DNA of 64,000 bases from Aliiroseovarius sp. PrR006 (GTDB lineage Bacteria > Pseudomonadota > Alphaproteobacteria > Rhodobacterales > Rhodobacteraceae), in NCBI RefSeq assembly GCF_010500215.1, contig NZ_JAAGOY010000004.1, forward strand, positions 868,001-932,000, written 5' to 3'. Shown here piece after piece: positions 35,605-45,326 of the stretch. Position 1 is the first letter of the stretch. Each line of letters starts with the position of its first letter. The notes below the pieces were generated by a model that was given only the letters and a program-made list of their open reading frames with translations, did not search any database and was not told the DNA's origin. The position numbers were made by a program, and so were the translations under genes.

Positions 35605-36114
35605 TTAGCTGGTAAATGCACCCGCGGCCAGCACGGTCACGGCGCGGCGGTTCTTGGAATAACACAGCTCGTCCGAGCAGACCTCAAGCGGGCGTTCTTT
35701 ACCATAGCTGACGGTCTGCAAACGGTTCGGTGCAACACCGCGATCAATTAGGAAGTTCTGCACGGCCGAGGCACGGCGCGCACCCAGTGCAAGGTTGTAT
35801 TCACGGGTGCCCTGCTCGTCCGCGTGACCTTCGATCACGGCGGTATAGCTGGTATTTTCCATCAGCCACGTGGCCTGCTGGGTCAGCACCTGAACGCCTT
35901 CCGGGCTTAGCGTCGATTGGTCCACGGCAAACAGCACGCGGTCCCCGATGGTCTGGTTGAAATAGGCGGGCGAACGCGGGTCGGACGGGCTGCCTGCCAC
36001 GAAATCGCCGGAACCACCGCCAAAGCGGCCATTTCCAAAGCGGTCGTTCGAACAGGCCGACACGGCCAATGCGCCCACGAACAGCGCAGTCATCGCAATA
36101 TGTTTCATGGTCAT
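35605..36114 (-). CDS. pal: Peptidoglycan-associated lipoprotein Pal
   Basis: A 169-residue lipoprotein with lipobox AVSAC (Cys at about 21) and an OmpA-type domain. That domain contains VIEGHADEQGTREYNLALG (about 107-125) and the final RRAVTVL. It anchors the outer membrane to peptidoglycan and works with TolB. It lies 107 nt after tolB, the largest gap inside the tol operon, so an extra promoter there is possible. Confidence 0.96.
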   Translation of the reverse strand: MTMKHIAMTALFVGALAVSACSNDRFGNGRFGGGSGDFVAGSPSDPRSPAYFNQTIGDRVLFAVDQSTLSPEGVQVLTQQATWLMENTSYTAVIEGHADEQGTREYNLALGARRASAVQNFLIDRGVAPNRLQTVSYGKERPLEVCSDELCYSKNRRAVTVLAAGAFTS

Positions 36115-36221
36115 TCCTGTATCATTTTGCCCTTTGCGGGCATGCTCTTTCAGTTTCTTGCCGGAAGTCTAGCATTTCACCGGCGGTTTGAAAACAAAGC
36201 GCGTTCTACGCCCGTTTTGGT

Positions 36222-37586
36222 TTAGTTCAACAACGGCGACCACGCGGGGTCAGATGCGGCCCCTTCGGTCAGAACCCGGCGCAAGTTGCGGCCCGTGATG
36301 TCCACGGAATAAAGCGATGCCTCACCCGTCTCACCCTGACTTTCGCGGGTAAACATGATGACGCGGCCGTTGGGCGACCAGGTTGGGCCTTCATCCAGGA
36401 AGGATGCTGTCAAAAGACGTTCTTCCGACCCATCGGTCCGCATCACACCAATATGGAAGCGGCCTGCATTCTGCTTGGTAAACGCAATCAGATCGCCGCG
36501 CGGCGACCAAACGGGGGTGCCATAGCGCCCTTGACCAAAGCTGATCCGCGTCGCCTCGCCACCCGTTGCGGGCATCACGTAGAGCTGCTGGCTGCCTGAT
36601 CGATCGCTTTCAAAGACAATCTTTGATCCATCCGGCGAAAAGCTGGGCGCGGTCTCGATCGACGGCGCTTGGGTCAGACGACGAGCCTGTCCGCTGGCAA
36701 TGTCCATCGTGTAAAGGTCGGTGTTGCCGCCTGCTGACAGCGAATACACAACGGTGCGGCCATCCGGCGAAAAGCGCGGCGCGAAGGTCATGGTTCCCTC
36801 TTGGCTGGACAGCACGCGACGACCAACGGTGGCCACATCCAGCACGTAGACCTGCGGGAAGCCGGTTTCATAGCTGGTATAAAGCACCCGATCCCCTTGC
36901 GGCGAGAAACGCGGCGCCAGTACCAGCGCCGAGCTGTCGGTCAGGTACTGCACATTTGCGCCGTCATAATCCATGATCGCCAGACGCTTGCGACGGGCAT
37001 TCTTCGGGCCACTTTCAGCCACGAACACTACGCGGCTGTCGAAATAGCCACTTTCGCCGGTGACGCGGCTATAGACAATGTCAGCGACCTTGTGCGCCAT
37101 GCGACGCCATCCCGCCGCCCCGCCCGAGAACTGCAGGCCCTCGCCCAGCGGTTGGCCCGAGAACACGTCGAACACGCGGAATTTCACGTTGATGCTGTCG
37201 CCCGAGCTGCTGACCGCCCCGGTGATCAAGGCTTGCGCGTTGATCGCCTTCCAATCGGCATAGGCCACGGGGCTGGCGAAGTTGGAAACGCCCGAAATGA
37301 ACGCATCCTGCGGAATTTCACGAAACAGCCCGGTGCTGGCCAGATCTGCAGCGATCACGCGCGAGATCGAGCGTGCAAAATCCGAGGCGCCACCGTCTTC
37401 GGCGACGAAATCCGGAATGGCGAAGGGCAAGGGCTCGATGACGCCGTCGGTAATCTCGATCCGCAGGGGACCATTGGATTGGGCGGACGCCATCGTCACG
37501 TGCCCTGCCATGAACGCGGCACATGCTGCCAGAAGGCAAGTCACTTTACTAAGCTGGAAACCCATGCGTTTCGATATGCGTGTCAT
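36222..37586 (-). CDS. tolB: Tol-Pal system beta-propeller protein TolB
   Basis: A 454-residue periplasmic protein. A signal peptide ends near residue 36 (ASAQ). An N-terminal domain follows, then a six-bladed propeller with repeated SPDGRTVVY- and SPRGDLIAF-type units ([42 protein letters not shown]). It shuttles between Pal and TolA. Its ATG overlaps the cutC stop by 4 nt. An internal ATG seven codons later is a weaker start candidate. Confidence 0.96.
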   Translation of the reverse strand: MTRISKRMGFQLSKVTCLLAACAAFMAGHVTMASAQSNGPLRIEITDGVIEPLPFAIPDFVAEDGGASDFARSISRVIAADLASTGLFREIPQDAFISGVSNFASPVAYADWKAINAQALITGAVSSSGDSINVKFRVFDVFSGQPLGEGLQFSGGAAGWRRMAHKVADIVYSRVTGESGYFDSRVVFVAESGPKNARRKRLAIMDYDGANVQYLTDSSALVLAPRFSPQGDRVLYTSYETGFPQVYVLDVATVGRRVLSSQEGTMTFAPRFSPDGRTVVYSLSAGGNTDLYTMDIASGQARRLTQAPSIETAPSFSPDGSKIVFESDRSGSQQLYVMPATGGEATRISFGQGRYGTPVWSPRGDLIAFTKQNAGRFHIGVMRTDGSEERLLTASFLDEGPTWSPNGRVIMFTRESQGETGEASLYSVDITGRNLRRVLTEGAASDPAWSPLLN

Positions 37587-38311
37587 TGTTCCAACGCTCC
37601 CTTCATCAGTTGCACCATATGCTTAGAGGTTGTGGCCCGGCCACCGGCAGGGGAAAAATCAGAGAAAATCCGCTCGTCTGCGATCTTTTCAGCACAAGAG
37701 GCATGAACTTCGGCGACTCCGGTGTCGCGCACCAAAGTGGCAACGTTCTGGTGGGTCAGCCCACACCCCGCCATCACCGAAATCCGACCGTCAGCCCGCG
37801 CCACCATACTGCGCAACATCGCAGCCCCGTCTGGCGCTTCGGGTGCTACGCCCGAGGTCAACACCCGGTCGAACCCAAGCTGGATAGCTGTGTCCAGTGC
37901 CTCGAGCGGGTCTGGCACCACATCGATCACGCGATGCAACGTGCTGCCCATTCCATCGGCAGCAGCCAGAAGACGCCTCAAACGTGCCACGTCGAGCCGG
38001 TGATCGCTTTGCTGCGCGCCCAGAACGACGCCCTCCAACCCAGCCTCTTTTGCGGCCTGAATATCCGCCAACATAATCGCTTCATCTGCATCCGAGAAAT
38101 GGAACAGGCCCGAACGCGGTCGGATCATGGCAAAAACAGGGATGGACAGCGTTGCCGCCTGCCGCATCAGTCCAACAGAGGGGGTTAGCCCGCCTTCGGA
38201 CAGTGCCGAGCACAGTTCGATCCGATCCGCGCCGCCCTCTTGCGCAGCACGCGCGCCGTCGAACGTATCTACGCAGACCTCAAGTGGGATCATGTGATTT
38301 GAACGGTTCAT
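37583..38311 (-). CDS. cutC: CutC family protein
   Basis: A 242-residue TIM-barrel protein. [20 protein letters not shown] (about 9-28) is the family N-terminal signature, followed by [16 protein letters not shown] and MIRPRSGLF. CutC was named for copper tolerance in E. coli, but the link to copper is disputed and the true activity is not known. Position is unusual: it lies 28 nt after tolA and overlaps tolB by 4 nt, so it is translated within the tol operon. GGGGAGAGG stands before the ATG. Confidence 0.93.
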   Translation of the reverse strand: MNRSNHMIPLEVCVDTFDGARAAQEGGADRIELCSALSEGGLTPSVGLMRQAATLSIPVFAMIRPRSGLFHFSDADEAIMLADIQAAKEAGLEGVVLGAQQSDHRLDVARLRRLLAAADGMGSTLHRVIDVVPDPLEALDTAIQLGFDRVLTSGVAPEAPDGAAMLRSMVARADGRISVMAGCGLTHQNVATLVRDTGVAEVHASCAEKIADERIFSDFSPAGGRATTSKHMVQLMKGALEQ

Positions 38312-38339
38312 GACCTCTCCCCTCTGTGTTCCGGACCCA

Positions 38340-39383
38340 TCACTTGATCCTCATCTTGTCGGGGTTGAAGGTCATTTCGATCTCGCGCCACTGGCCGTAT
38401 TTCTCGGCAGGCAGGTCGAACCCACGGGCGCCGCAGCGGATGATGGCGCGGCGGGCGGCTTGGAACGCGGTGTTCGCAGCGGCTTGGTTCGGGCCGTCCC
38501 AGCTGTCCAGTGTGATCCCCTCGGGTTTGCCTTCTCGGCTCATCGTGACCATGACGACAACGGTCGTGGACAGAGCATCCGTCGACGAGGATCCAAGGTT
38601 CCAGCACTGACTGACGGCCACGCGCAACCCGTCTTTTTCACCGCGCGTCAACGGCGGACCTAACGGGATATCCTGCGCGGGGGTGTCTTGCGTACCGCCC
38701 GCCACCTCGTTGGCAACAGCATTCGCCACGGTGTTTGCATCAGCGGGAGGCGTTTCAGCGGGCGTTTCCGGTTGTGCCACCTGCGGACGCGGGCGGTTCG
38801 GGCGCGATTTTGGTCGTTGCGAGGTCGCGGGTGCAGCAGAGGGTTCATCTGCTGGTTCTTCGGCCTCGGTCACAATTTCAGTCGTAGCCTCGGGCGGGGC
38901 GGCTGGTGTGACCTCTTCCGGCACAGGGGCCGCCTCGGGGGTGGGCTCGGGCGTCACAGCCTCGACTGCCTCGGGGGCTTCCTCCACCGGGGTTTCGGGT
39001 TCCGGTGCGGCTTCTGGGGCCACACGAGGTGCGGCTTCGGGCGGTGCGACTTCGGTGACGTCTGCGGGTTCTTCAACTGGCACCGGCTCGGGTTCCGGTT
39101 CAGGCTCGGGTTCTGGTTCCGGGGTAGGCTCAGGCTCCGGCACAGGCTGAGGCTCTGGTTCAGGCTCGGGTTCGGGGCGCGGGGCGGGCGCCGGGCTTTC
39201 CTCGGGCGCATTGGCCTCGCCTTTCGGGGCACTCAGCGCGGCAAATTCATCCTCTGAGATAAATGAAACATCGGACACTGGCACAAGCTCATCGTCGCGG
39301 TCCCACTTGAAGACCCCGCCGAAAAGCACCCACAGGATCAGAACCCCATGAGCGGCTGTCGAGATATACAGCCCCTTGCGCAT
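38340..39383 (-). CDS. tolA: Tol-Pal system protein TolA
   Basis: A 347-residue protein with one N-terminal transmembrane helix (about 5-23) and a long Pro/Glu/Ala-rich periplasmic stalk (about 55-235). The C-terminal domain (about 250-347) has [10 protein letters not shown] and [15 protein letters not shown], typical of alphaproteobacterial TolA. It links the TolQR motor to TolB and Pal. The stalk is a Pro-Glu repeat, not the Ala/Lys helix of enterobacteria. It starts 7 nt after tolR. Confidence 0.92.
   Translation of the reverse strand: MRKGLYISTAAHGVLILWVLFGGVFKWDRDDELVPVSDVSFISEDEFAALSAPKGEANAPEESPAPAPRPEPEPEPEPQPVPEPEPTPEPEPEPEPEPEPVPVEEPADVTEVAPPEAAPRVAPEAAPEPETPVEEAPEAVEAVTPEPTPEAAPVPEEVTPAAPPEATTEIVTEAEEPADEPSAAPATSQRPKSRPNRPRPQVAQPETPAETPPADANTVANAVANEVAGGTQDTPAQDIPLGPPLTRGEKDGLRVAVSQCWNLGSSSTDALSTTVVVMVTMSREGKPEGITLDSWDGPNQAAANTAFQAARRAIIRCGARGFDLPAEKYGQWREIEMTFNPDKMRIK
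39075..39176 (-). repeat. Pro-Glu dipeptide repeat region in tolA
   Basis: About 34 codons (residues 70-103) made of Glu-Pro and Gln/Val/Thr-Pro pairs, coded by imperfect GGTTC(A/C)GGCTC(G/A)GG-type units on the plus strand. Such hexamer-like repeats can change length by slippage. Confidence 0.9.
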
Positions 39384-39390
39384 CCCTGCC

Positions 39391-39873
39391 TCAGTTCCCC
39401 TGCCCAGTCAGCGTCGGGCCACCGCCTTCGGTCACGAACCCGATCTTAGAGAAGCCCGCCGCATTCAACGCGCCCATGATCTGGGCCGTGGTGTCCCATT
39501 CGACCTGACCGTCGATCCGCAGGAAAATCTTGTCGTCCACACGTTCGGCTGCAATGGCACGCAGACGCGGGATCAGATCGTCGCGCGAGATTTCCGTGGT
39601 TTGCAGGAAGACCTGACCATCGGCATTGATCGTAATGGCCAGCGGTTCTTCCTCGGGTGCCTCTAAAGATTTAGCCGCCGTTTGTGATAGCTCGACCGGC
39701 ACGCCGACCACCGACAAGGGCGCGGCCACCATGAAGATGATCAGAAGCACCAGCATGACGTCCACGAAGGGCGTCACGTTGATTTCGGCCATCACCCGGC
39801 GATGCTTGCCACGACGGCGCCCACGACGGGCGCGCCGGTCGGCACCCCCGCTGGCTTGCACATTCGCGCCCAT
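39391..39873 (-). CDS. tolR: Tol-Pal system protein TolR
   Basis: A 160-residue ExbD/TolR protein. A basic Arg-rich N-terminus is followed by [20 protein letters not shown] (about 28-47) with the proton-path Asp in FVDVML. The periplasmic domain follows. It forms the proton channel with TolQ. The gene lies 1 nt after tolQ and 7 nt before tolA. Confidence 0.96.
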   Translation of the reverse strand: MGANVQASGGADRRARRGRRRGKHRRVMAEINVTPFVDVMLVLLIIFMVAAPLSVVGVPVELSQTAAKSLEAPEEEPLAITINADGQVFLQTTEISRDDLIPRLRAIAAERVDDKIFLRIDGQVEWDTTAQIMGALNAAGFSKIGFVTEGGGPTLTGQGN

Positions 39874-39874
39874 C

Positions 39875-40570
39875 TCAACTGTCCAACTGACGGCTGAGGA
39901 TGGTGGCGAATTCGTCCGCGAAGGCCTCGTAGCCTGAGAGGATGTTGTCGCTGTCCACGCTCAGCTTGTTGTAAAAGACAGCTGCCGGGATCGCGGCCAG
40001 AAGGCCCAGACCGGTCGCCAACAGCGCCTCGGCAATGCCGGGGGCCACAACGGCCAGGTTGGTGTTCTGTTGCTGCGCGATCTCGATAAAGGCATTCATG
40101 ATGCCCCAGACGGTGCCGAACAGGCCGACAAACGGCGCGGTCGAGGCGACCGTGGCCAGAAAGCTTAGCCCCTTGTTCAGATCTTCGCCTTCCTTGGCAA
40201 TCGCCACGTCCATCGAGCGATCAATCCGCGACTGCGCATTGGCAATTAACCCGCCATCGGCCCGGTGCGAGCGGCGCCATTCCAGCATCCCCGCAGCAAA
40301 AACCTTTTCCGCCGATCCCGAGGGGCTGGGTCCGATCTGGTCGAACAGCTCGTCCAGCGGTTCGCCCGACCAGAACTTGCGGTCGAACACGTCTGCCTCG
40401 GCACGGGACTGCCGAAACGCCATGAATTTTGTGATGATGATGGCCCATGACCAGACCGACGCAACAATCAGCAGAAGCATCACAAGCTTCACTGTAAAAG
40501 TTGCACGTAGGAATAGGCCCAAGAAGGAGAAATCAATCTCCGCCGCTGCCGAAAGCGCTTCCGTTTCCAT
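39875..40570 (-). CDS. tolQ: Tol-Pal system protein TolQ
   Basis: A 231-residue ExbB/TolQ protein with three helices: about 20-42, then the conserved pair around APFVGLFGTVWGIMNAF and GIAEALLATGLGLLAAIPA. It is the proton-channel partner of TolR. The start at 40570 (METEALSAAAEID) is preferred for the GAGGCAGAG before it; a 15-codon basic extension upstream looks non-native. ybgC lies 111 nt upstream. Confidence 0.94.
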   Translation of the reverse strand: METEALSAAAEIDFSFLGLFLRATFTVKLVMLLLIVASVWSWAIIITKFMAFRQSRAEADVFDRKFWSGEPLDELFDQIGPSPSGSAEKVFAAGMLEWRRSHRADGGLIANAQSRIDRSMDVAIAKEGEDLNKGLSFLATVASTAPFVGLFGTVWGIMNAFIEIAQQQNTNLAVVAPGIAEALLATGLGLLAAIPAAVFYNKLSVDSDNILSGYEAFADEFATILSRQLDS

Positions 40571-40681
40571 AACTCTGCCTCTGTACCGCCGCCTCTTTGG
40601 GCTGCTTTTCTGCACGAAGATTAACTTATGGAAAGGCAGATGGCTATCAAAACTGAGTCATCGGCAGGAAATGCTGCAAAT

Positions 40682-41065
40682 TCAATGCACCAACCGGCGA
40701 ATATTTGCCGGAAGACGGACAGGAGCCCCCGTATCCGCGACGCAGACGATGGTCACAACCGCCTGAAACAAAGGCTGTTCGCCGCGTTTGACCACCTGCG
40801 CCAACACCAGACGCGCGGCGGTCACCTGCTCAACAGATGTTTCAACCTGTAACTCATCGTCAAATTTCGCTGGCGCGATATAGTCTGCCTCGACCCGGCG
40901 CACCGCGAAAACCAGCCCCTCTTCGCGCATCGCGTTCTGATCAATTCCGATCTCGCGCACCCAATCCGAGCGCGCCCGTTCGATGTAACGCAAATAGTTG
41001 GCGTAATAGACAATCCCGGCCATGTCGGTGTCTTCATAGTAAACGCGGATGGGGAAATGATGCAT
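40682..41065 (-). CDS. ybgC: Tol-Pal associated acyl-CoA thioesterase YbgC
   Basis: A 127-residue hotdog thioesterase. The active-site Asp lies in YYEDTDMAGIVYYANYLRY (about 8-26), diagnostic of the YbgC group. It hydrolyses short-chain acyl-CoA or acyl-ACP and is nearly always next to tolQ. The ATG at 41065 has GAGG 7 nt upstream; an upstream in-frame extension of 8 codons is unlikely. It lies 25 nt after thpR. Confidence 0.93.
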   Translation of the reverse strand: MHHFPIRVYYEDTDMAGIVYYANYLRYIERARSDWVREIGIDQNAMREEGLVFAVRRVEADYIAPAKFDDELQVETSVEQVTAARLVLAQVVKRGEQPLFQAVVTIVCVADTGAPVRLPANIRRLVH

Positions 41066-41090
41066 TGGAGCCTCGTGATTTTTATCCACT

Positions 41091-41630
41091 CTAGGACGTC
41101 AGGGGATAATCCGCCAAGACCTCGTATCGCGCGCCGTCTGGATGCAGTTCCGAGCGGTACAGCGATAGGGTGTCCAGCTGAGTATCTGGAAAACGAACCG
41201 CGCCGTGGGTCTGCAACACGTGTCCCAATGCGGTCATGTCCTCGGGCAAGGGTTTGCGCGGCAACCGCGCCAATGTCACATGGGCCTTAAACCGACGATG
41301 CGGCAGCGTGATCCCGGCTTGACGCACACAAGACAGGACTTGCTTTTGCAACCCATCAACTCCCAACACCATCAGCCCCAACACCGAGGGAACCTTTCCT
41401 CCCAATGGTTCGAGCCCCGAGAATTCAGCGTTGATCGCGGGAAGCGAGGTGACCTCCAAAGCTTCATGCACGTCTTGCAGCGCGTCGTGGGACTGATCTC
41501 CCAGAAAGGCCAACGTGACATGCAGGTTTTCGATGGGTTGCGGTCGCCCAACTTTAAGCCGCGCGGCAAAGCGCTCCACCTGATCCGCAAGCTCGTCAGG
41601 CAAAGGAAGGGCGAGGAAGCTGCGCATCAA
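41091..41630 (-). CDS. thpR: RNA 2',3'-cyclic phosphodiesterase
   Basis: A 179-residue 2H phosphoesterase with both catalytic motifs: HVTLAFLG (about 42-49) and HVTLARL (about 125-131). The family (also LigT) opens 2',3'-cyclic phosphates to 2'-phosphates in vitro; its cellular RNA substrate is unclear. It overlaps the stop of the preceding unknown gene by 4 nt and so is translationally coupled to it. Confidence 0.93.
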   Translation of the reverse strand: MMRSFLALPLPDELADQVERFAARLKVGRPQPIENLHVTLAFLGDQSHDALQDVHEALEVTSLPAINAEFSGLEPLGGKVPSVLGLMVLGVDGLQKQVLSCVRQAGITLPHRRFKAHVTLARLPRKPLPEDMTALGHVLQTHGAVRFPDTQLDTLSLYRSELHPDGARYEVLADYPLTS

Positions 41631-42304
41631 TGTTGTGTTTCGCCCTCCGGCACAGCGACCTGCATGCGCGCAAACAGGCGTAGCGCGTGCGAAGGATCAT
41701 CGGCGCATGGCGGCAAGATCGGATCATAGGCCGCTTTGATCAGGGCGGCGATTTCAGGACGCAGAATGGTTTGCCCGTCAGGCAGCAAGGCCAGCGGGCT
41801 TTTCGAGCCGAACGCGCCTTCGCCCCACAGGACGACCGCTTGCACGGCCTGCGCCAGCGCGATGCTTTCGGCGGGTTGCTCGGCCATCTCGCCCGACATG
41901 CACACGAAAGTAAAACAGGCCTGAATGGCGCCGTCATTATCGAACCGGAAGGCGCGGTACTGGCTGGCTCCGGCGGCTTTCAGTCGCGGAACAAGAGGCT
42001 CAAGATCCGGGATCATCTCGCCCAGTTTCGGAACGTCCAAAAGTTCGTCCCAATCGCGGAAGAAGAACACCATCAAGTTGGCGCCCAGCTCGGGATCGGT
42101 CTCGGCCATCTTGTGGCCCGCCAGTACGACGACCGCTTCGATCGCGCCCTTGACCACCTCAAGCGTTTCTTCCTCAACCCCGAAGACCACAGGTACGATC
42201 GGGCGCCCCCAGCGCGCAAAGGTAAAGCTGCCATCCGTGCGGGTGAAATGTGCCGTAACGTCTTCGGGTGACATCATGGGGGGCATCTGAGGGGCGTCGG
42301 TCAT
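41627..42304 (-). CDS. Conserved protein of unknown function
   Basis: A 225-residue soluble protein with no signal peptide or membrane helix. Its mid part alternates strands and helices (RPIVPVVFGVEEETLEVVKG; LMVFFFRDWDELLDVPKLGE; AIQACFTFVCMSGEMAEQ), which suggests a compact alpha/beta domain. I do not recognise a named family. It is coupled to thpR by a 4-nt overlap and lies 56 nt after ruvB. A roseobacter-type conserved protein is my best description. Confidence 0.75.
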   Translation of the reverse strand: MTDAPQMPPMMSPEDVTAHFTRTDGSFTFARWGRPIVPVVFGVEEETLEVVKGAIEAVVVLAGHKMAETDPELGANLMVFFFRDWDELLDVPKLGEMIPDLEPLVPRLKAAGASQYRAFRFDNDGAIQACFTFVCMSGEMAEQPAESIALAQAVQAVVLWGEGAFGSKSPLALLPDGQTILRPEIAALIKAAYDPILPPCADDPSHALRLFARMQVAVPEGETQH

Positions 42305-42360
42305 GGGTGGTCTCCTTGCTTGGCGCTGTGTGTCGCGCAGCCAGCGTCCCGTTGCAAGAC

Positions 42361-43422
42361 TTAACCCTCGAACAATTGGCCTTGGGATTTACGCTCGGGT
42401 TTCGGAGCCTCAAGCCCCAAATGTCGCCAAGCGCGTTCCCCCAGCATCCGACCACGTGGAGTGCGTTGGATCAGGCCCTGTTGTAGCAAATAGGGTTCGA
42501 TCACCTCTTCCAGCGCATCGCGGCTTTCCGACAGCGCGGCAGACAGTGTTTCGATGCCTACGGGACCACCGCCATAATGTTCCGCCATTAACCCCATATA
42601 ACGTCGGTCCGCGCCATCAAGACCCAGATTATCGACGCCCAATCGGGTCAGCGCATTGTCAGCAATGTCGCGCGTAATGCGTCCGTCACCTTCGACCACG
42701 GCAAAGTCCACGACACGGCGTAGCAGACGGCCCGCAATGCGCGGCGTCCCACGGGCGCGTTTTGCAATCTCGCGCGCCCCGTCTTGGTCTGCGGGTGCAC
42801 CCAGTTTGATGGCATTGCGCGAGACGATCTCGTGCAGCTCGTCCACCGTGTAGAACTGCAGCCGCGTTGGGATACCGAAACGATCCCGCAAAGGCGTCGT
42901 CAGTAGACCCAGACGTGTGGTCGCGCCGACCAAGGTAAAGGGCTGCAGCTCGATTCGCACAGTGCGCGCGGCGGGGCCTTCGCCGATGACCAGATCCAGT
43001 TCGAAATCCTCCATCGCGGGATAGAGCACTTCTTCGACGACAGGATTCAGGCGGTGGATCTCGTCAATGAACAAGACGTCATTGGCTTCCAGATTGGTCA
43101 GGATCGCCGCCAGATCACCCGCCTTGGCCAGCACAGGCCCCGAAGTCATGCGGAAGTTCACCCCAAGCTCGCGTGCCATGATCTGTGCCAGCGTGGTTTT
43201 CCCCAGACCGGGGGGGCCATGGAACAACACATGATCCATTGCCTCATTCCGGCGGCGGGCGCTTTCGATGAAGACGCGCAGATTGGCGCGGGCCTCGGCC
43301 TGACCTATAAAATCACCCAGCGCTTGCGGGCGCAGGGCACGATCCACTTCCACGCGCTCTTCCGGCGTAGGCGCAGGGCGCAGGGTGGGGTCCGGGCTAA
43401 AAGATGGGTCCGAAGTCGACAT
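42361..43422 (-). CDS. ruvB: Holliday junction branch migration motor RuvB
   Basis: A 353-residue AAA ATPase of usual length plus a short tail. It has [20 protein letters not shown], Walker [13 protein letters not shown] (about 69-80), Walker [10 protein letters not shown] (about 118-126) and the sensor [18 protein letters not shown]. With RuvA it drives branch migration of Holliday junctions. The order ruvC-ruvA-ruvB is standard, with 18 nt from ruvA. Confidence 0.97.
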   Translation of the reverse strand: MSTSDPSFSPDPTLRPAPTPEERVEVDRALRPQALGDFIGQAEARANLRVFIESARRRNEAMDHVLFHGPPGLGKTTLAQIMARELGVNFRMTSGPVLAKAGDLAAILTNLEANDVLFIDEIHRLNPVVEEVLYPAMEDFELDLVIGEGPAARTVRIELQPFTLVGATTRLGLLTTPLRDRFGIPTRLQFYTVDELHEIVSRNAIKLGAPADQDGAREIAKRARGTPRIAGRLLRRVVDFAVVEGDGRITRDIADNALTRLGVDNLGLDGADRRYMGLMAEHYGGGPVGIETLSAALSESRDALEEVIEPYLLQQGLIQRTPRGRMLGERAWRHLGLEAPKPERKSQGQLFEG

Positions 43423-43440
43423 AGGTTAATCCTTCAACTC

Positions 43441-44142
43441 CTAGCCTTTGGGCGCAAGCCGTTTCAGAGCCGCGCGGATCAGCCCCGCGGTGTTCAGCGC
43501 GGGGTCATCCCCCAAGGCTTGCGCGACAGCCGACGCAGCCTCACCGGGCGCGTAGCCCAGATTGGTCAAGGCCGAAAGCGCCTCGGCCTGCGCGGCAGGG
43601 TCCGTGCTTGGCGCGGTGGGCACAGCTGTCGCTCCCGCAACAGCGGATGTCTCGATGACCGTGTCATCGAGATCAGGCTCAGGCGCGGCAGCGCCTGAGC
43701 CTGCCCCAACCGAGCCCCCTGCCCCCGCCAATGCCATTACGCTGGCAGCCTTGTCTTTTAGTTCGTTCACAACGCGCTGCCCGGTCTTGGGACCAATTCC
43801 TTTGGCCGCTTTCACCGCATTCCAATCGCCCAGGGCAATCGCCCGGCTGACGCCATCCGCCCCCAGAGTGCCCAGAATAGCCATCGAGGCTTTCGCCCCC
43901 ACGCCCTGCACGCTCATCAGAAGACGGTGCCATTCTTTCTCGACCAGAGAGGTGAATCCGAAGAGCTGCAAATTATCTTCGCGCACTAAAAGATCGGTAT
44001 AGAGCGCCACGGCCTCGCCCGTGGCAGGCAGCGCTGACATGGTCCGGTCCGAAACATAGACCAAGTACCCCACGCCCTTCACGTCGATCAGCACGTGATC
44101 ATCCGCGCGATAGTCAATGCGTCCTGCGATCCGTCCGATCAT
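43441..44142 (-). CDS. ruvA: Holliday junction DNA helicase RuvA
   Basis: A 233-residue RuvA. An N-terminal OB domain ([12 protein letters not shown] onward) is followed by the helix-hairpin-helix pair around [14 protein letters not shown] and [14 protein letters not shown]. An acidic Ala/Gly-rich linker (about 145-185) is longer than in E. coli. The C-terminal domain III ([20 protein letters not shown]) binds RuvB. The ATG overlaps the ruvC stop by 4 nt. Confidence 0.96.
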   Translation of the reverse strand: MIGRIAGRIDYRADDHVLIDVKGVGYLVYVSDRTMSALPATGEAVALYTDLLVREDNLQLFGFTSLVEKEWHRLLMSVQGVGAKASMAILGTLGADGVSRAIALGDWNAVKAAKGIGPKTGQRVVNELKDKAASVMALAGAGGSVGAGSGAAAPEPDLDDTVIETSAVAGATAVPTAPSTDPAAQAEALSALTNLGYAPGEAASAVAQALGDDPALNTAGLIRAALKRLAPKG

Positions 44143-44645
44143 GCTGTTGCCCTTTTCACTGCGGCCTCAAGCCGTCCTGCGTTTTGTGCATGGAAGGAAT
44201 GGCAGATGGCGATGGCCAGCGCGTCCGCCGCGTCGGGCCCGGTGATCTGCACCCCCGGCAATTGCATCCGCACCATGTGATCCACCTGTTGCTTGTCCGC
44301 GTGGCCGACACCCACCACGGCCTTTTTCACCGCGTTGGGGGCGTATTCACCAATGCTCAGCCCCGCCTGCGCCGGAACCAACAGCGCGATCCCGCGTGCC
44401 TGCCCCAGCTTCAGTGTACCGACCGCGTCTTTGTTCACGAACGTCTGTTCGACCGCCGCCGTGTCCGGTTGGAACCGCGCCACGACGTCAGTCAGCTGTT
44501 CATGCAAAGACAAAAGCCGAGACGCCAAATCACCCGTGCGGGACATGCAGACGCCATTGGCGACATGCGACAGCCGCGTCCCTGCGGTGTCCACAACCCC
44601 CCACCCCATGTTTCGAAGTCCCGGATCGATGCCAATGATGCGCAT
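44139..44645 (-). CDS. ruvC: Crossover junction endodeoxyribonuclease RuvC
   Basis: A 168-residue Holliday junction resolvase. Acidic catalytic residues are in [12 protein letters not shown] (Asp near 7), VEQTFVNKD (Glu near 67) and the C-terminal [12 protein letters not shown]. The start at 44645 (MRIIGID) has CAGGAT directly before it; a longer upstream frame is not supported. It heads the long minus-strand block that runs down to ftsH. Confidence 0.96.
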   Translation of the reverse strand: MRIIGIDPGLRNMGWGVVDTAGTRLSHVANGVCMSRTGDLASRLLSLHEQLTDVVARFQPDTAAVEQTFVNKDAVGTLKLGQARGIALLVPAQAGLSIGEYAPNAVKKAVVGVGHADKQQVDHMVRMQLPGVQITGPDAADALAIAICHSFHAQNAGRLEAAVKRATA

Positions 44646-44997
44646 ATCCTGCCCTGCTCTGCTGTTTCGTGGCCTTTTCGGCGCTTTTCGTTGCGCCCCA
44701 GAGGTAGCACGAAACAAGAACATTGACCAGCGAGATTTGCGTCAGGCGGCCTTTCGAGCCACCTCCTAGTTCAGACTTGATAAAATGCGAATAAAAATTC
44801 TGGGGGACAGCATCGCTAGCCGTACGGTTTTTGCCATTTTCCGACCAATTTCGACCTCGCAAATCCTGAAAACGACCCGTTGCACAAAACGCATAAGTGA
44901 CATGCAAAAACCGTTCTTGTGGCAACGGTTTTTCGGTCCTAGATGGCGTTTCAGAGCAATTCAGCTCGCCCAACCTCTTTTTGTGAAGGACACGAAA
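44646..44997 (+). promoter_or_regulatory. 352-bp region between ruvC and the DUF1127 gene, with a terminator-like hairpin
   Basis: A perfect 10-bp stem, AAAAACCGTT (44906-44915) and AACGGTTTTT (44924-44933), has an 8-nt loop and lies 64 nt before the DUF1127 start. It looks like an intrinsic terminator in the leader. TTGATA near 44776 could be a -35 box, so a short leader RNA or sRNA ending near 44933 is possible. The minus-strand part must hold the ruvC promoter. No protein gene is seen. Confidence 0.4.
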
Positions 44998-45192
44998 ATG
45001 GCTGCTTTCGAAACGATGACTCCCGTAACTGGCGGTGTCTTCGGGGGCCGTCTGTCCGACGCCATGCGCGGTATTGTTGCCGCTGTGGTCGCCTGGAATG
45101 ACGCTCGCGAGACCCGCAACGCACTGTCGAAACTGACGGATCGCGAGCTTGAAGATATCGGGCTGTGCCGCGCCGACATCGACGCAATCTAA
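44998..45192 (+). CDS. DUF1127 small protein
   Basis: A 64-residue protein. Its C-terminal half, RNALSKLTDRELEDIGLCRADI (about 40-61 in two parts), is the DUF1127 motif. The ATG at 44998 has GAAGGACACG just upstream. Arg-rich DUF1127 proteins are small and abundant; one in Rhodobacter sphaeroides, CcaF1, binds RNA and is tied to stress sRNAs. An RNA-related role here is inference. A terminator follows about 60 bp after the stop. Confidence 0.85.
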   Translation: MAAFETMTPVTGGVFGGRLSDAMRGIVAAVVAWNDARETRNALSKLTDRELEDIGLCRADIDAI

Positions 45193-45254
45193 GACCTCGC
45201 CACTCGCGAATATGTTTGCACTGACCGTCCAAGGTTCAGGGGTGAACACAAATG

Positions 45255-45287
45255 AAACCCGCGCTGGTCTAGCGCGGGTTTTGTTTT
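45255..45287. terminator. Bidirectional terminator between DUF1127 and degP
   Basis: AAACCCGCGCT (45255-45265) and AGCGCGGGTTT (45271-45281) with a 5-nt loop, followed by TGTTTT. On the minus strand it can also end the hflK-hflC-degP message 40 nt after the degP stop. Confidence 0.92.
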
Positions 45288-45326
45288 GCCCGCCAGAACG
45301 AATCCGGCGGGAAATATCTTTTCGAT

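Noticed and set aside
38683-39257. Gly/Ser-rich or Phe/Arg-rich open frames on the plus strand opposite tolA
   Set aside because: They arise from the Pro-Glu repeat of tolA read on the other strand.
44785-44997. N-terminal extension of the DUF1127 protein by 71 residues
   Set aside because: The frame is open, but it runs through the terminator-like hairpin and has no ribosome binding site; the ATG at 44998 has one and gives the normal family length.
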